Assembly (NCBI RefSeq): GCF_010119975.1
Contig: NZ_CP048222.1
Location: 2,005,501 to 2,069,500, forward strand
Length of the DNA: 64,000 bases
Origin: Rhodocytophaga rosea
GTDB taxonomy: Bacteria; Bacteroidota; Bacteroidia; Cytophagales; 172606-1
Direction of reading: 5' to 3'
Shown here: piece by piece, positions 6,669 through 15,098 of the stretch
How the letters are laid out: each line of letters opens with the position of its first letter
Numbering within the stretch: the stretch's first letter is position 1
The notes under the pieces: model-generated
Databases searched by the model: none
What the model saw: only the letters and a program-made list of their open reading frames with translations
Told to the model about the DNA's origin: nothing
Made by a program: the position numbers and the translations under genes

Positions 6669-8195
6669 TTACTGGGTTATCAGCACATTGCCATTCATTT
6701 CTTTCGGACGGGCGATGCCAATTAATGCAAGAATGGTAGGTGCCAGGTCGCCAAGCTTACCATCTTGTATATGTCCTTTAAATGCTGAATCTACTAGGAT
6801 GCAAGGAACCAGATTGGTGGTATGCGCCGTGTTAGGTGTACCATCTTCATTGATCATACAATCTGAATTGCCATGATCTGCAATAATGATAGAAGTATAG
6901 CCATTTTCTAAAGCGGCAGCAACTACCTCAGAGGCACAAGTATCTACTGTTTCACAAGCTTTTACGGCAGCTTCAAATACACCGGTATGACCAACCATGT
7001 CCGGATTTGCAAAATTCAGGCATATAAAATCTGCTTCTTTTTTCTGAAGTTCAGGAATGATAGCGTTTTTGATATCATAGGCACTCATTTCTGGCTGCAA
7101 ATCATACGTAGCCACTTTTGGCGACGGACAGAGAATACGTTTTTCTCCTTCGAAAGGATTTTCACGGCCACCTGAGAAAAAGAAAGTAACATGCGGATAT
7201 TTTTCAGTTTCGGCAATCCGTATCTGTTTTTTGCCTGCGTTTGCCAGCACCTCCCCTAACGTATTAGACAGGTTATCCTTATCAAAAATAACATGCACAT
7301 TCTGGAAAGAATCATCGTAATTAGTCAGGGTTACATAATACAGATTCAGTTTGTGCATATCCTGTTCGTGAAAATCCTTCTGGGTAAGTGCCAGCGTAAT
7401 TTCACGTCCACGGTCGGTGCGGAAGTTGAAACACAATACAACATCTCCATCGGCAATAGTTGCCAGTGGTTGATCATCAGGACCAGTCACAATGATTGGT
7501 TTTACAAATTCATCGGTAACTCCTGCCTCATATGATTGCTGCAAGGCTTGAATGGGATTTTTTGTCAGTTCACCTCTTCCCCGAACCATGGCATCGTAGG
7601 CTAATTTCACGCGTTCCCAGCGATTATCCCGGTCCATAGCATAATACCGTCCGGTAATACTGGCGATCCGGGCACCAGTTTTCTGATTATGTGCCTGTAG
7701 TTCCTTCAGATAAGCCACACCACCTTTAGGATCAGTATCCCGGCCATCGGTAAAAACATGAATAAATACATTCTCTACACCTCGATCATGCGCAATAGAA
7801 CACAAGCCCTTTAGATGGTTGATATGGGAATGTACGCCTCCATCCGATAACAAACCAATAAAATGCACTTTTTTTCCATTGGTTTTTGCATAATCCAGGG
7901 CTTTAATCAATTCGGGTTCCTGATCCAGGGTATGTTCCTCTACCGCCTTATTAATTTTTACCAGATCCTGATATACAACTCTGCCTGCGCCAATATTCAT
8001 ATGTCCTACTTCGGAATTTCCCATCTGCCCTTCAGGTAAACCGACAGCCAGCCCGGATGCCTGTAATTTGCTATGCCGGTATTTTTCATACAGGCTGTTT
8101 ATAAATGGCGTGTTGGCCTGGTCAATGGCTGAAACCTTGGGATTTGTGGCGATTCCCCATCCATCTAAAATGATCAGTATTACCTTTTTGTTCAT
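6669..8195 (-). CDS. gpmI: 2,3-bisphosphoglycerate-independent phosphoglycerate mutase
   Basis: 508 residues, full family length. It interconverts 3- and 2-phosphoglycerate in glycolysis using two Mn ions and a phosphoserine. Visible are the metal motif LDGWG (10-14), catalytic Ser61 in GQMGNSEVGHMN, the transferase insert from about 75 to 305 (HVFTDGRDTDP, GRYYAMDRDNRW) and the C-terminal metal sites NFANPDMVGHTG and IIADHGN. No active-site substitution seen. Probably monocistronic or followed by the lipoprotein gene. Confidence 0.97.
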   Translation of the reverse strand: MNKKVILIILDGWGIATNPKVSAIDQANTPFINSLYEKYRHSKLQASGLAVGLPEGQMGNSEVGHMNIGAGRVVYQDLVKINKAVEEHTLDQEPELIKALDYAKTNGKKVHFIGLLSDGGVHSHINHLKGLCSIAHDRGVENVFIHVFTDGRDTDPKGGVAYLKELQAHNQKTGARIASITGRYYAMDRDNRWERVKLAYDAMVRGRGELTKNPIQALQQSYEAGVTDEFVKPIIVTGPDDQPLATIADGDVVLCFNFRTDRGREITLALTQKDFHEQDMHKLNLYYVTLTNYDDSFQNVHVIFDKDNLSNTLGEVLANAGKKQIRIAETEKYPHVTFFFSGGRENPFEGEKRILCPSPKVATYDLQPEMSAYDIKNAIIPELQKKEADFICLNFANPDMVGHTGVFEAAVKACETVDTCASEVVAAALENGYTSIIIADHGNSDCMINEDGTPNTAHTTNLVPCILVDSAFKGHIQDGKLGDLAPTILALIGIARPKEMNGNVLITQ

Positions 8196-8214
8196 GGTAT
8201 ATTGTTTAAGGCTA

Positions 8215-8222
8215 CAAAAATA
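8215..8222 (-). promoter_or_regulatory. Candidate Bacteroidota -7 element for gpmI
   Basis: TATTTTTG on the minus strand fits TAnnTTTG and lies about 20 bases before the gpmI start, leaving a very short leader. No clear TTTG at -33, so support is limited. Confidence 0.3.
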
Positions 8223-8451
8223 ACAGGCAAGGTAAGAATATCATAGAATACTTGTAAAAAAACCACACTGCCAAGAATACTTAAACCAAGTTTACCTTTT
8301 TTAGTTTTGATGGCACAATACGTGTGGGTATTCCAGATGTACTGAGCTTTTCATTCATTGAGAATTATTGTAAATTGTACACTGAATCCATAACTGACAA
8401 CAGTACTTTCAGATATGGATAACGATAATTGATAAATTATAAACAAGAACT

Positions 8452-8826
8452 ATGAATAATTCCGCAAAATTAGCTAATGCCTTTACTGAAATATGTTTGC
8501 TATTAGAAAGCAAGTCTATTTCTTCTGAAACACAATTAACTTTATCAAAAAACCCAACAGTCTGTACCCTTCACCATAAATCCAATAAACTGATCTTTGC
8601 CCGCTTAGGCAGAGAGTCAAATGAATCTTTAATGCCACCATATCGAAACAATTTTCAAATAAGTGTTCATATTAACCAGGACAAAGGTACAATTTATAAT
8701 TACTATAAATCCGAAGAAATAGATGGTGGATGGCTGCAACTCTATAAAACTAAGCCGATATTAACTACCGAGGAGCTGGTTAATATGTGGATAAATAAAT
8801 TATTAAATTATATTCCGAAGAATTAG
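8452..8826 (+). CDS. Hypothetical protein (124 aa)
   Basis: Not recognised. Begins with a helix (AKLANAFTEICLLLESKSIS), has a central beta-rich region (NFQISVHINQDKGTIYNYYK) and ends with a helical tail (TEELVNMWINKLLNYIPKN). No signal peptide or membrane span. It is alone on the plus strand between leftward gpmI and leftward tRNA-Leu(CAA). AT-rich compared with its neighbours, which may point to acquisition. ATG 8452 is the only sensible start. Confidence 0.65.
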   Translation: MNNSAKLANAFTEICLLLESKSISSETQLTLSKNPTVCTLHHKSNKLIFARLGRESNESLMPPYRNNFQISVHINQDKGTIYNYYKSEEIDGGWLQLYKTKPILTTEELVNMWINKLLNYIPKN

Positions 8827-8851
8827 AGTACCATATTTCTTTTAGGCTCCA

Positions 8852-8882
8852 ATAAAAAGCCCCTCTATTTGCATAGAAGGGC
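8852..8882 (-). terminator. Terminator of tRNA-Leu(CAA)
   Basis: On the minus strand, GCCCTTCTAT-GCAA-ATAGAGGGGC forms a 10-bp stem with one wobble pair, followed by TTTTT. It begins 8 bases after the tRNA. A near copy lies at 3657-3685 on the plus strand. Confidence 0.85.
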
Positions 8883-8890
8883 AATTAATG

Positions 8891-8974
8891 TACCCAGGGC
8901 CGGAGTCGAACCGGCACGGGTGTGACCCCATTGGTGTTTGAGACCAACGCGTCTACCGATTCCGCCACCTGGGC
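8891..8974 (-). tRNA. tRNA-Leu(CAA)
   Basis: 84 nt. Acceptor GCCCAGG/CCTGGGT, anticodon stem TTGGT/ACCAA around loop CTCAAAC (anticodon CAA, reads UUG), long variable arm, T-arm GCCGG TTCGACT CCGGC, discriminator A. CCA is not encoded. Confidence 0.95.
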
Positions 8975-9134
8975 ATCAAACTGGAGAAACGGAGTGCAAA
9001 ACTAATCTATTCCCCATAACCTGCAAATCTTTTTGAGATAAAAAATCAGTTAGAGTATAGATACATTCCTGGCCAGTTATCAATAAATTTGCATTTGAGA
9101 AGTGGTGGACTGATTTATTGTAAATAAGTTGCAA

Positions 9135-9419
9135 TTATAGCTTCTTTAATGAGAAGGCTTGCGCTTTATTTGCAAACAAGATTTTTGTTTTTGCCCATGT
9201 CTCCTTGAAAAATAAGGACTGTCTGTAATATTCCAATGCCTCTTCATCTATCCACTGACTGTGGGTATAATACACAGATGAGTCAGAAGCATCTTGGAGT
9301 AACTCTACCGATAAGCATCCCGGAAAGCTACAAATAACAGATTTTGACTGTTCAAAAATCATAAGAAAGGCTTCCACCTGATCCGGCTGAAAATGCATTC
9401 GTACAATTCTGATTAACAT
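9135..9419 (-). CDS. ABM-domain protein (putative quinol monooxygenase)
   Basis: 94 residues, the usual size for the antibiotic-biosynthesis-monooxygenase fold, a ferredoxin-like dimeric alpha+beta barrel. Visible are the first strand (MLIRIVRMHFQPDQVEAFL), the CLSVELLQD strand, the YYTHSQWIDEEALEYYRQS segment and a closing helix. Members oxidise small aromatics or degrade haem, but many have no known substrate. Cytoplasmic. Monocistronic, divergent from phoH. Confidence 0.8.
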   Translation of the reverse strand: MLIRIVRMHFQPDQVEAFLMIFEQSKSVICSFPGCLSVELLQDASDSSVYYTHSQWIDEEALEYYRQSLFFKETWAKTKILFANKAQAFSLKKL

Positions 9420-9536
9420 AGCATTCTAATCATAGGAAAATTGAACAAATCAGTTATTTTTGATGTTGAAAAAACGCGGCTCTGTACAAGGAACTGCATA
9501 ATTTTATCATTCAACACAAAAAGTAAATTCACAATA

Positions 9537-9544
9537 TATTTTTG
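9537..9544 (+). promoter_or_regulatory. Candidate -7 element for phoH
   Basis: TATTTTTG matches TAnnTTTG and lies 18 bases before the TTG start at 9562. A recognisable -33 box is not evident. Confidence 0.3.
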
Positions 9545-9561
9545 ACTAAAACAACAAGCGA

Positions 9562-10512
9562 TTGGTAGAAAAAGTAATAACCTTAGAGAACATCTCTCTC
9601 ATTGATTTTTTAGGCGTAGAAAACACTAATATTAAAGAGGTAGCTGCCGCATTTCCCGGCAGCCGTATTATTTCACGGGGAAATGAAATCCGTATTAAAG
9701 GCAGCACTCCGGAAATTATTAAAATAAACGATATCCTCAATTCTTTACTCAATCATTACCACAAATATGGTAAAGTAACCCAGGAAAATGTGCTGGATTA
9801 TATCCAGAAGGATGAAAGTGCCGTGCAAGTGCCTGAAGAAGATATCATTTTGTATGGGACAAAAGGATTTGTAATAAAGCCCAAAACAGCTAACCAGAAA
9901 ACGCTGGTAGAGGCTGCTGAAAAACATGATCTCGTTTTTGCCATCGGACCGGCAGGAACCGGCAAAACTTATATTTCTGTGGCGCTTGCCGTGAAGGCAT
10001 TGAAAAATAAAGAGGTAAAGAAAATTATTATAACCCGTCCGGCTGTGGAAGCTGGCGAAAACCTGGGATTTCTGCCTGGTGACCTGAAAGAAAAGATTGA
10101 TCCATACCTGAGGCCGATTTATGATGCCCTCGATGATATGATCCCGGCAGAAAAGCTAAAATTCTACCAGGAGAACCGGGTGATTGAAATAGCACCATTG
10201 GCTTATATGCGTGGCAGAACATTACATAATGCCTTTATTCTTTTAGATGAAGCACAAAATACCACAGCTATGCAGATCAAAATGTTTCTGACCCGTATGG
10301 GACCTAATTCGAAGGTGATTGTTACCGGCGACAGATCGCAGATTGATTTGCCAAGGCATCAGAAATCAGGTTTGGTAGAGGCTTTGCATATTCTGAAAGA
10401 TATAAAAGGAATTGGATTTGTAGAACTGGATGCCAAGGATGTAGTGAGACATAAACTTGTTAGAGATATCATTAATGCGTACGACCATTTCGAAAACACA
10501 GATAAACCATAA
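9562..10512 (+). CDS. PhoH-like ATPase
   Basis: 316 residues. N-terminal KH-like portion (about 1-95, GSRIISRGNEIRIKG), then a P-loop ATPase domain with Walker A GPAGTGKT (129-136) and Walker B FILLDEAQN (225-233). The full-length PhoH/YbeZ architecture is associated with RNA metabolism and ribosome-linked functions. The start is TTG: an in-frame TAA lies 12 bases before it and no ATG is available. The next gene begins inside its last codons. Confidence 0.92.
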   Translation: MVEKVITLENISLIDFLGVENTNIKEVAAAFPGSRIISRGNEIRIKGSTPEIIKINDILNSLLNHYHKYGKVTQENVLDYIQKDESAVQVPEEDIILYGTKGFVIKPKTANQKTLVEAAEKHDLVFAIGPAGTGKTYISVALAVKALKNKEVKKIIITRPAVEAGENLGFLPGDLKEKIDPYLRPIYDALDDMIPAEKLKFYQENRVIEIAPLAYMRGRTLHNAFILLDEAQNTTAMQIKMFLTRMGPNSKVIVTGDRSQIDLPRHQKSGLVEALHILKDIKGIGFVELDAKDVVRHKLVRDIINAYDHFENTDKP

Positions 10513-11818
10513 ACAGGCAGCCTTTTTGCCTGTTTTTTCGCCTTTGGTTTACCTACTGTGCATTTTTTTCATTTGCTCTCCCTTGCTTACCTTTGCCCAG
10601 GATTATCAACGGTGCCTTGCTACCCGTTATGATTCCTTACTGGCCATTAAATATCCCGGCTTACCCGATAGTAAACGGCATCTTAATGCGCTTATCAACA
10701 AAAAAAGAGCTTCGGCCCGCATCCATGCCGTAGAAGGAGTTATTGTTATTCCTGTTGTTGTACATGTGGTACACCATACAGCCAGCGGAGCTATCGGAGG
10801 AGCAAGTAATGGAAATATTTCAAAAGAACAGATTGATTCGCAAATAGAAGTATTGAATGAAGATTACCGGCGGAAGATAGGAACAAATGGATATAATGAT
10901 AATCCGGTAGGTGATGACATGGAAATTGAATTTCGGCTGGCTACCCGTGATCCGAATGGGAAATCTACAGAAGGTGTTACCAGAACATATAATACTAAGG
11001 AATCTTTTGACATAGATCAGGACGATGAAACCTTAAAATCTATCATTGTATGGCCTACTGACCGCTATCTGAATATATGGGTAACTACGCTCAAAAACCG
11101 TTATCTGGGATATGCCCAGTTTCCGGTTGTGGATAACGTTGGTGGGCTACCCGACCTGGGGAAACTTGCCAATACAGATGGAGTAGTAATTAACCACGCT
11201 AACTTCGGCAAAAATACCGGAACTGTAACTTCAAATACATATGGAGACGGCCGTACCACCACCCATGAGGTTGCACATTGGCTTGGATTGCTTCATACCT
11301 GGGGTGACGAAAATTGTGGGGAAGATTATTGTGCAGATACACCCAGTGCGGAAGGCCCGAATAATACGGTAAACTGCGATGAAATGTTTTCGGATTGCCA
11401 GGGAACATTTACACAAAATATGATTGAGAATTTCCTGGATTATTCACCGGATAAATGTATGAATGTGTTTACGCAGGACCAGAAAGGACGCATACATTCT
11501 GTACTGGAACTTAGCCCGAGAAGAGCAACACTTATAAAAAGATCTGGCGAAGCCTTTGAATCCGGGCTGGTTACTATGAAATTATACCCAAATCCGGCAA
11601 AAGATGATAAAGTAACCATACAATTAACATATACCAATCTGAATGAAATCAGCTTTCAGGTAGTAAGTGTAACAGGCAAACGCATGAATGAGCTGAATTA
11701 TAGGCTTTCCGGGAATAAGATAGAACTTAACACAAGAAATTTGCCAGTGGGGTTATATATCGTTCAGGTAAGTTCACCTAAGGAAACCCGGACAGCAAGG
11801 CTAATGGTTGTACGTTAA
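10475..11818 (+). CDS. Secreted M43-family metalloprotease with T9SS sorting tail
   Basis: 447 residues from ATG 10475. A long n-region and hydrophobic core (about 17-42, ending LLTFA) form a signal peptide. The zincin motif HEVAHWLGLLH starts at residue 264 and is followed by HTWGDENCGEDYCADTP, typical of pappalysin (M43) proteases. The last 75 residues or so hold a type A T9SS sorting domain (LYPNPAKD ... GLYIVQV ... MVVR), so the enzyme should be exported across the outer membrane. The start overlaps the end of phoH by 38 bases in another frame; an earlier ATG at 10457 is possible. Confidence 0.9.
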   Translation: MRTTISKTQINHKQAAFLPVFSPLVYLLCIFFICSPLLTFAQDYQRCLATRYDSLLAIKYPGLPDSKRHLNALINKKRASARIHAVEGVIVIPVVVHVVHHTASGAIGGASNGNISKEQIDSQIEVLNEDYRRKIGTNGYNDNPVGDDMEIEFRLATRDPNGKSTEGVTRTYNTKESFDIDQDDETLKSIIVWPTDRYLNIWVTTLKNRYLGYAQFPVVDNVGGLPDLGKLANTDGVVINHANFGKNTGTVTSNTYGDGRTTTHEVAHWLGLLHTWGDENCGEDYCADTPSAEGPNNTVNCDEMFSDCQGTFTQNMIENFLDYSPDKCMNVFTQDQKGRIHSVLELSPRRATLIKRSGEAFESGLVTMKLYPNPAKDDKVTIQLTYTNLNEISFQVVSVTGKRMNELNYRLSGNKIELNTRNLPVGLYIVQVSSPKETRTARLMVVR

Positions 11819-11855
11819 TTATTTCTGATGGCCTGCAATTCCTAATCCCTTCTCA

Positions 11856-12500
11856 TTATTTACCCATTTCCATCCTAAACTGATTGTATACATACAAGGG
11901 CGCATACCCTATACCCAGAATGGCTGCAATCATAAAAAGTTGATTTCCGCCAGGCATCTGCATCAATTTAAAAAACACAGCATTGGCTACGGCTTCCGAA
12001 CACAGAAAGCCAAGTATATACATCAGCCGTGTGAAATTGGTCGATAAGCCGGCCAATCCTGTTTTATAAGCTAATCTGTATTGATGAAACCAGTATAGAG
12101 GAAGTAAAAACAAACAAAGGCCGTATTGATTAAAAAATGCTATTCCTTCCATAAATGGCCAGTTATATTGATTTGCCAGACCTATGCCATTCAGCAGCAT
12201 AAACAGGAAGAAAAGTATTGAGAACCCAAATACGAGGCTTAATGCAATTTTTTTCATAAGGGTATGTGTATAGTTTGATATATTATGTATTTCTGCTCCT
12301 AGTTCTTTCAGGCTTTGGCCAGAGCAAAAGTCAGTAAAAACCTTATTAAAAACGGCTTCAAAATCTGCCGGGCGCACAAGATTGGCCTCAATGGCACAAC
12401 AAATATGATCTATAAGGTCATTTTTCAATCCAGGATCATCAATGCCTTCTTTCTCAACTTGATCTCTTACATAAGAAATCTGTGCTTCGGATAATGTCAT
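11856..12500 (-). CDS. Membrane protein partnered with PadR regulator
   Basis: 214 residues. The soluble N-terminal 75 residues (ISYVRDQVEKEGI ... LKNDLIDHICCAIE) look like the permease-associated helical domain seen next to PadR regulators. Four hydrophobic spans follow (near 83-105, 118-137, 157-175, 184-203). It begins 4 bases after padR ends, so the two are one operon and the regulator probably senses or controls it. Function unknown. Confidence 0.75.
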   Translation of the reverse strand: MTLSEAQISYVRDQVEKEGIDDPGLKNDLIDHICCAIEANLVRPADFEAVFNKVFTDFCSGQSLKELGAEIHNISNYTHTLMKKIALSLVFGFSILFFLFMLLNGIGLANQYNWPFMEGIAFFNQYGLCLFLLPLYWFHQYRLAYKTGLAGLSTNFTRLMYILGFLCSEAVANAVFFKLMQMPGGNQLFMIAAILGIGYAPLYVYNQFRMEMGK

Positions 12501-12504
12501 ATAG

Positions 12505-12840
12505 TTAGCTGGCTGGATTTACTTTAAACAACTTACCCATCGTGCCCAAAAACAAAGAAAATTCTTTAATCTCTTCTACTGCTATGCTCTTGCCTTTGTT
12601 TGCCAGCGAATAGTACTGCCTGACTCGGTGGTCCACTTCTATCGCCTCTACTTCTACCAGCCCTTCTGCTTTCAGTTTATACAGTGCCGGGTACAAAGAA
12701 CCTTCTTTGATAAGTATCTCATGATCTGTTAGTTCTTTCACCTTTTGACATATTTCATACCCGTACATTTTTCCATGCTCTGCTAACAATTTCAAAATGA
12801 TGGGCTTTAAAGTCCCTCTGATCAGTTCTTTTGAATACAT
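12505..12840 (-). CDS. PadR-family transcriptional regulator
   Basis: 111 residues. Winged-helix PadR N-terminal domain: RGTLKPIILKLLAEHGKMYG, YEICQKVKELTD and the wing EGSLYPALYKLKAEGLVE. The short form without a long C-terminal helix is usual for pairs with a small membrane protein. Probably represses its own operon with the downstream 214-residue gene. A perfect inverted repeat just upstream (CAGACAAACATAGTAAGTTTGTCTG, described here by its arms CAGACAAAC and GTTTGTCTG, 12853-12877) is a good operator candidate. Confidence 0.9.
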   Translation of the reverse strand: MYSKELIRGTLKPIILKLLAEHGKMYGYEICQKVKELTDHEILIKEGSLYPALYKLKAEGLVEVEAIEVDHRVRQYYSLANKGKSIAVEEIKEFSLFLGTMGKLFKVNPAS

Positions 12841-12852
12841 ATCTGTTAATAC

Positions 12853-12877
12853 TCAGACAAACATAGTAAGTTTGTCT
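12853..12877. promoter_or_regulatory. Candidate PadR operator (inverted repeat)
   Basis: Arms CTCAGACAAAC and GTTTGTCTGAG flank a 7-base centre directly upstream of padR. Dyads of this type overlapping the promoter are typical autoregulatory PadR sites. The site lies between padR and the divergent GNAT gene. Confidence 0.5.
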
Positions 12878-12977
12878 GAGTATTGCAAATTTTTGATACT
12901 TTTTTTGTGCGCGCAAAACTGATTTATGCAATTCCGGAATATATTTTCTAATTTTATTGTCACTAATTTCCAGACTT

Positions 12978-13415
12978 GTGATCACAGTAAAACATATTTC
13001 ATTACCTGAAGAGCTCAAACAGGCGTTTTCCATCCGGGAAAATGTTTTTGTACAAGAACAACAAGTACCGGCTGAGGAAGAATATGATGAGTTTGAAGAT
13101 AGCAGCCACCATTTTTTAGCCTTTGCCGGAGAGAATCCTTGTGGTACTGCCCGCTGGCGTTATACAGATAAAGGAATAAAGCTTGAACGATTTGCTGTAT
13201 TAGAAGAATACCGCAGCCGGAAAGTGGGTTCGGCACTAGTAAAAACCGTTATTAACGACATCAGGAAAGATGGCAGATCTAAAGGAAAAATGCTTTATTT
13301 ACATGCACAACTCACCGCTATGCCACTTTACAGTAAGTTTGGGTTTCAACCGGTTGGGGATATGTTTGAAGAATGTAATATCAAACACTATAAGATGGTT
13401 TTGAAAAGCGAGTAA
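12978..13415 (+). CDS. GNAT N-acetyltransferase (YjcF/ElaA-like)
   Basis: About 145 residues if started at GTG 12978, which places the beta-strand VITVKHISLPEE at the N-terminus; a TTG at 12957 is the alternative. Compact GNAT fold with AFSIRENVFVQEQQVP, typical of the YjcF/ElaA group, the acetyl-CoA loop EEYRSRKVGSALVK and the C-terminal LYSKFGFQPVGD. Substrate unknown. Divergent from padR; a terminator follows at 13446. Confidence 0.85.
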   Translation: MITVKHISLPEELKQAFSIRENVFVQEQQVPAEEEYDEFEDSSHHFLAFAGENPCGTARWRYTDKGIKLERFAVLEEYRSRKVGSALVKTVINDIRKDGRSKGKMLYLHAQLTAMPLYSKFGFQPVGDMFEECNIKHYKMVLKSE

Positions 13416-13445
13416 TACTAAATTGAATAATGTTCCAGGAAATCA

Positions 13446-13476
13446 AAAAGCCCGCTTATCAGATAAGGGGGCTTTT
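13446..13476. terminator. Bidirectional terminator between GNAT and TonB-like genes
   Basis: AAAGCCC-G-CTTAT and ATAAG-G-GGGCTTT form a stem with a single G/G mismatch and a three-base loop, with A and T tracts on both sides. It serves the convergent genes on either side. Confidence 0.75.
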
Positions 13477-13493
13477 ATGTATAGCTAAAAACA

Positions 13494-14432
13494 CTACTTT
13501 GACTTAATAATAAAGGTAATTGTTCCAGTAGATCTAGGCTTAGGAACTGTATTATCAGAAGTGGGGCTAAATGTTAGTTTTTCTACTTCTTTTTTGTAAA
13601 ATGCCACTACAGCAGGGCTGACGGTTTTTTCAATGGGAACTACTGTTTGAATTATTCCATCCTCATCAATTGTCACCTGAAATACAATTCTTCCGCTTTC
13701 ATCTGATGCATCTTTTACATTGGGGCGGGAATCAGGAGCCCATCCGGTAATGTTGTAAGAAGCACCTGTGCCGCCACTGCCACCTCCTGGTGTTCCATAT
13801 AAAGCTTTGGCTTCCAGTTTGCCCTCCGGATTTCCCTGGTCACCAACTTTTCCGGTTTTATCTCCATTATTATTACCGGCTACTTTGTCTGAAGTACCTC
13901 CTTCTTTACCACCAGCGCCTTCTTTTTTAGACGTCATTAGTGCTTCATTATTCACTACAGGCTTTGGGTCTGGTTTCTTTTCCGATTCTTTCTTCTCTAC
14001 CACTTCCTCTTTTTTCTTCTCAGGCTCTTTCTTTACCACTACCTCTTCTTTCTTCTTTTCCGGTTCTTTTTTCTCCACGACTACAGGGCTTTCTTCTTCT
14101 ACAGGCTCTACAATTGGCTCCTCTTCGGGTATTACTTCTGTTACTGGCTCTGGTTCTGCCTGAGGTGGTTCAGGCTGAGGAGCAGGATCGCCGGCTTTTG
14201 CATTTTCATTCGCAGGATTATCATTGGCAGGTGCCAGTGACTGTACATTCCCGCTTCCGGCATCATCTGTACCAAAATTCAATTCAATTCCATATTCTGG
14301 AAGTGGTGGATCTGGCGCACGCCAGGCCATCATAAAGAAAAACAGCAGCAATAAGCCAGCATGCAAGGTCAGGCTGATGGCCATTGCAGTCCGTTTGGAT
14401 TTATTTTCTTTATCTTGATTGTGAGCTGCCAT
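13494..14432 (-). CDS. TonB-family energy transducer
   Basis: 312 residues. Short cytoplasmic N-terminus, one transmembrane helix (about 17-37, LTLHAGLLLLFFFMMAW), then a long periplasmic Pro/Glu/Lys spacer with tandem EPEKKKEEVV units (about 85-160) and a glycine-rich linker. The C-terminal domain (about 230-312, GRIVFQVTIDEDGIIQTVVP) is TonB-C like. It should carry proton-motive energy from ExbB/ExbD to an outer-membrane partner. Last gene of the leftward cluster, 80 bases after exbD. The highly repetitive spacer gives long but meaningless antisense frames. Confidence 0.88.
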   Translation of the reverse strand: MAAHNQDKENKSKRTAMAISLTLHAGLLLLFFFMMAWRAPDPPLPEYGIELNFGTDDAGSGNVQSLAPANDNPANENAKAGDPAPQPEPPQAEPEPVTEVIPEEEPIVEPVEEESPVVVEKKEPEKKKEEVVVKKEPEKKKEEVVEKKESEKKPDPKPVVNNEALMTSKKEGAGGKEGGTSDKVAGNNNGDKTGKVGDQGNPEGKLEAKALYGTPGGGSGGTGASYNITGWAPDSRPNVKDASDESGRIVFQVTIDEDGIIQTVVPIEKTVSPAVVAFYKKEVEKLTFSPTSDNTVPKPRSTGTITFIIKSK

Positions 14433-14512
14433 AATGCAGGTGTTATTGGTTCGTAAATAATTAGTAAATATGCGAAAGATTACTACCCATTACATACTGA
14501 ACAAAGCAAAAC

Positions 14513-14905
14513 TTATTCCGGTTTCGTAGCAATAGAAACCTTTGCTTTCAATGAAGTGGCAATTCCACCTACCTTAGTGACATATTTTACCGGAACTGAT
14601 TCGTCTACATGTAGAATAACCGCTCCATCCTGGCCCCCGGCCAGAGCTGCTTTCAAGGCTTCTTCCATACTATTCTCCGGCGTTTTCTTATCATTTACAA
14701 AAAACTGAAGGTCTTTGGTAATGGTAACGCTCACTTTCTGAATTTCAATATTAGATGCCTTACTGGATGGTAAACTTACCGGCAAACCTGATGGGGTTAC
14801 AAAAGAAGCAGTGAGCATAAAAAAAATCAGCAACAAAAACACCATGTCAGTCATGGAGGAAAGGCTGAAATTGGGGTCTATTTTATTTTTAGATTGAAGC
14901 GCCAT
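14513..14905 (-). CDS. ExbD/TolR-family biopolymer transport protein
   Basis: 130 residues. Cytoplasmic N-terminus, one membrane helix (about 19-36, MVFLLLIFFMLTASF) starting with the conserved Asp20 that carries protons in this family, and a periplasmic alpha/beta domain (KVSVTITKDLQFFVNDKKTP). Works with the ExbB homologue at 15099-15794 and the TonB-like protein downstream. Confidence 0.92.
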   Translation of the reverse strand: MALQSKNKIDPNFSLSSMTDMVFLLLIFFMLTASFVTPSGLPVSLPSSKASNIEIQKVSVTITKDLQFFVNDKKTPENSMEEALKAALAGGQDGAVILHVDESVPVKYVTKVGGIATSLKAKVSIATKPE

Positions 14906-14920
14906 ACAAATACTGACTTA

Positions 14921-15020
14921 CTGAAAATTGAGTGATTGAGAGGTTGAGTGCATGAGTGATTAAATTATGGATTATGAATGTTAAATTAATCTATTCAATC
15001 ACTCATCCACTCAATTTCAA
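14921..15020. repeat. Inverted repeat built from GAGTGATT-like words
   Basis: The spacer between exbB and exbD holds TGAAAATTGAGTG...ATGAGTGATT on the left and the complementary AATCACTCATCCACTC on the right. The two sides can pair over about 24 bases, with an extra copy of the word on the left. The central 30 bases are AT-rich. Confidence 0.65.
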
Positions 15021-15036
15021 CTAAGCTTTTAAGGAA

Positions 15037-15092
15037 CGTAATTCGTAATTCGTAATTCGTAATTCGTAATTCGTAATTCGTAATTCGTAATT
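15037..15092. repeat. Tandem repeat, eight copies of a 7-bp unit
   Basis: Eight uninterrupted copies of CGTAATT, ending 7 bases before the stop of the exbB-like gene. A 7-bp unit outside genes is prone to slipped-strand change. Confidence 0.95.
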
Positions 15093-15098
15093 CTACAA

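Noticed and set aside
3628-8974. The tRNA-Leu fragment and intact tRNA-Leu(CAA) as attL/attR of an island
   Set aside because: The two copies are inverted with respect to each other; integration by a tyrosine recombinase would give direct repeats. The diverged fragment is a better match to an element whose partner lies outside the window.
13768-14335. Long Ser/Pro/Leu-rich plus-strand frames across the TonB-like gene
   Set aside because: Mirror images of the low-complexity Pro/Glu/Lys spacer; the minus-strand gene is unambiguous.
15037-15092. Tandem repeat considered as a CRISPR array
   Set aside because: Units are 7 bp with no spacers and no cas genes nearby.
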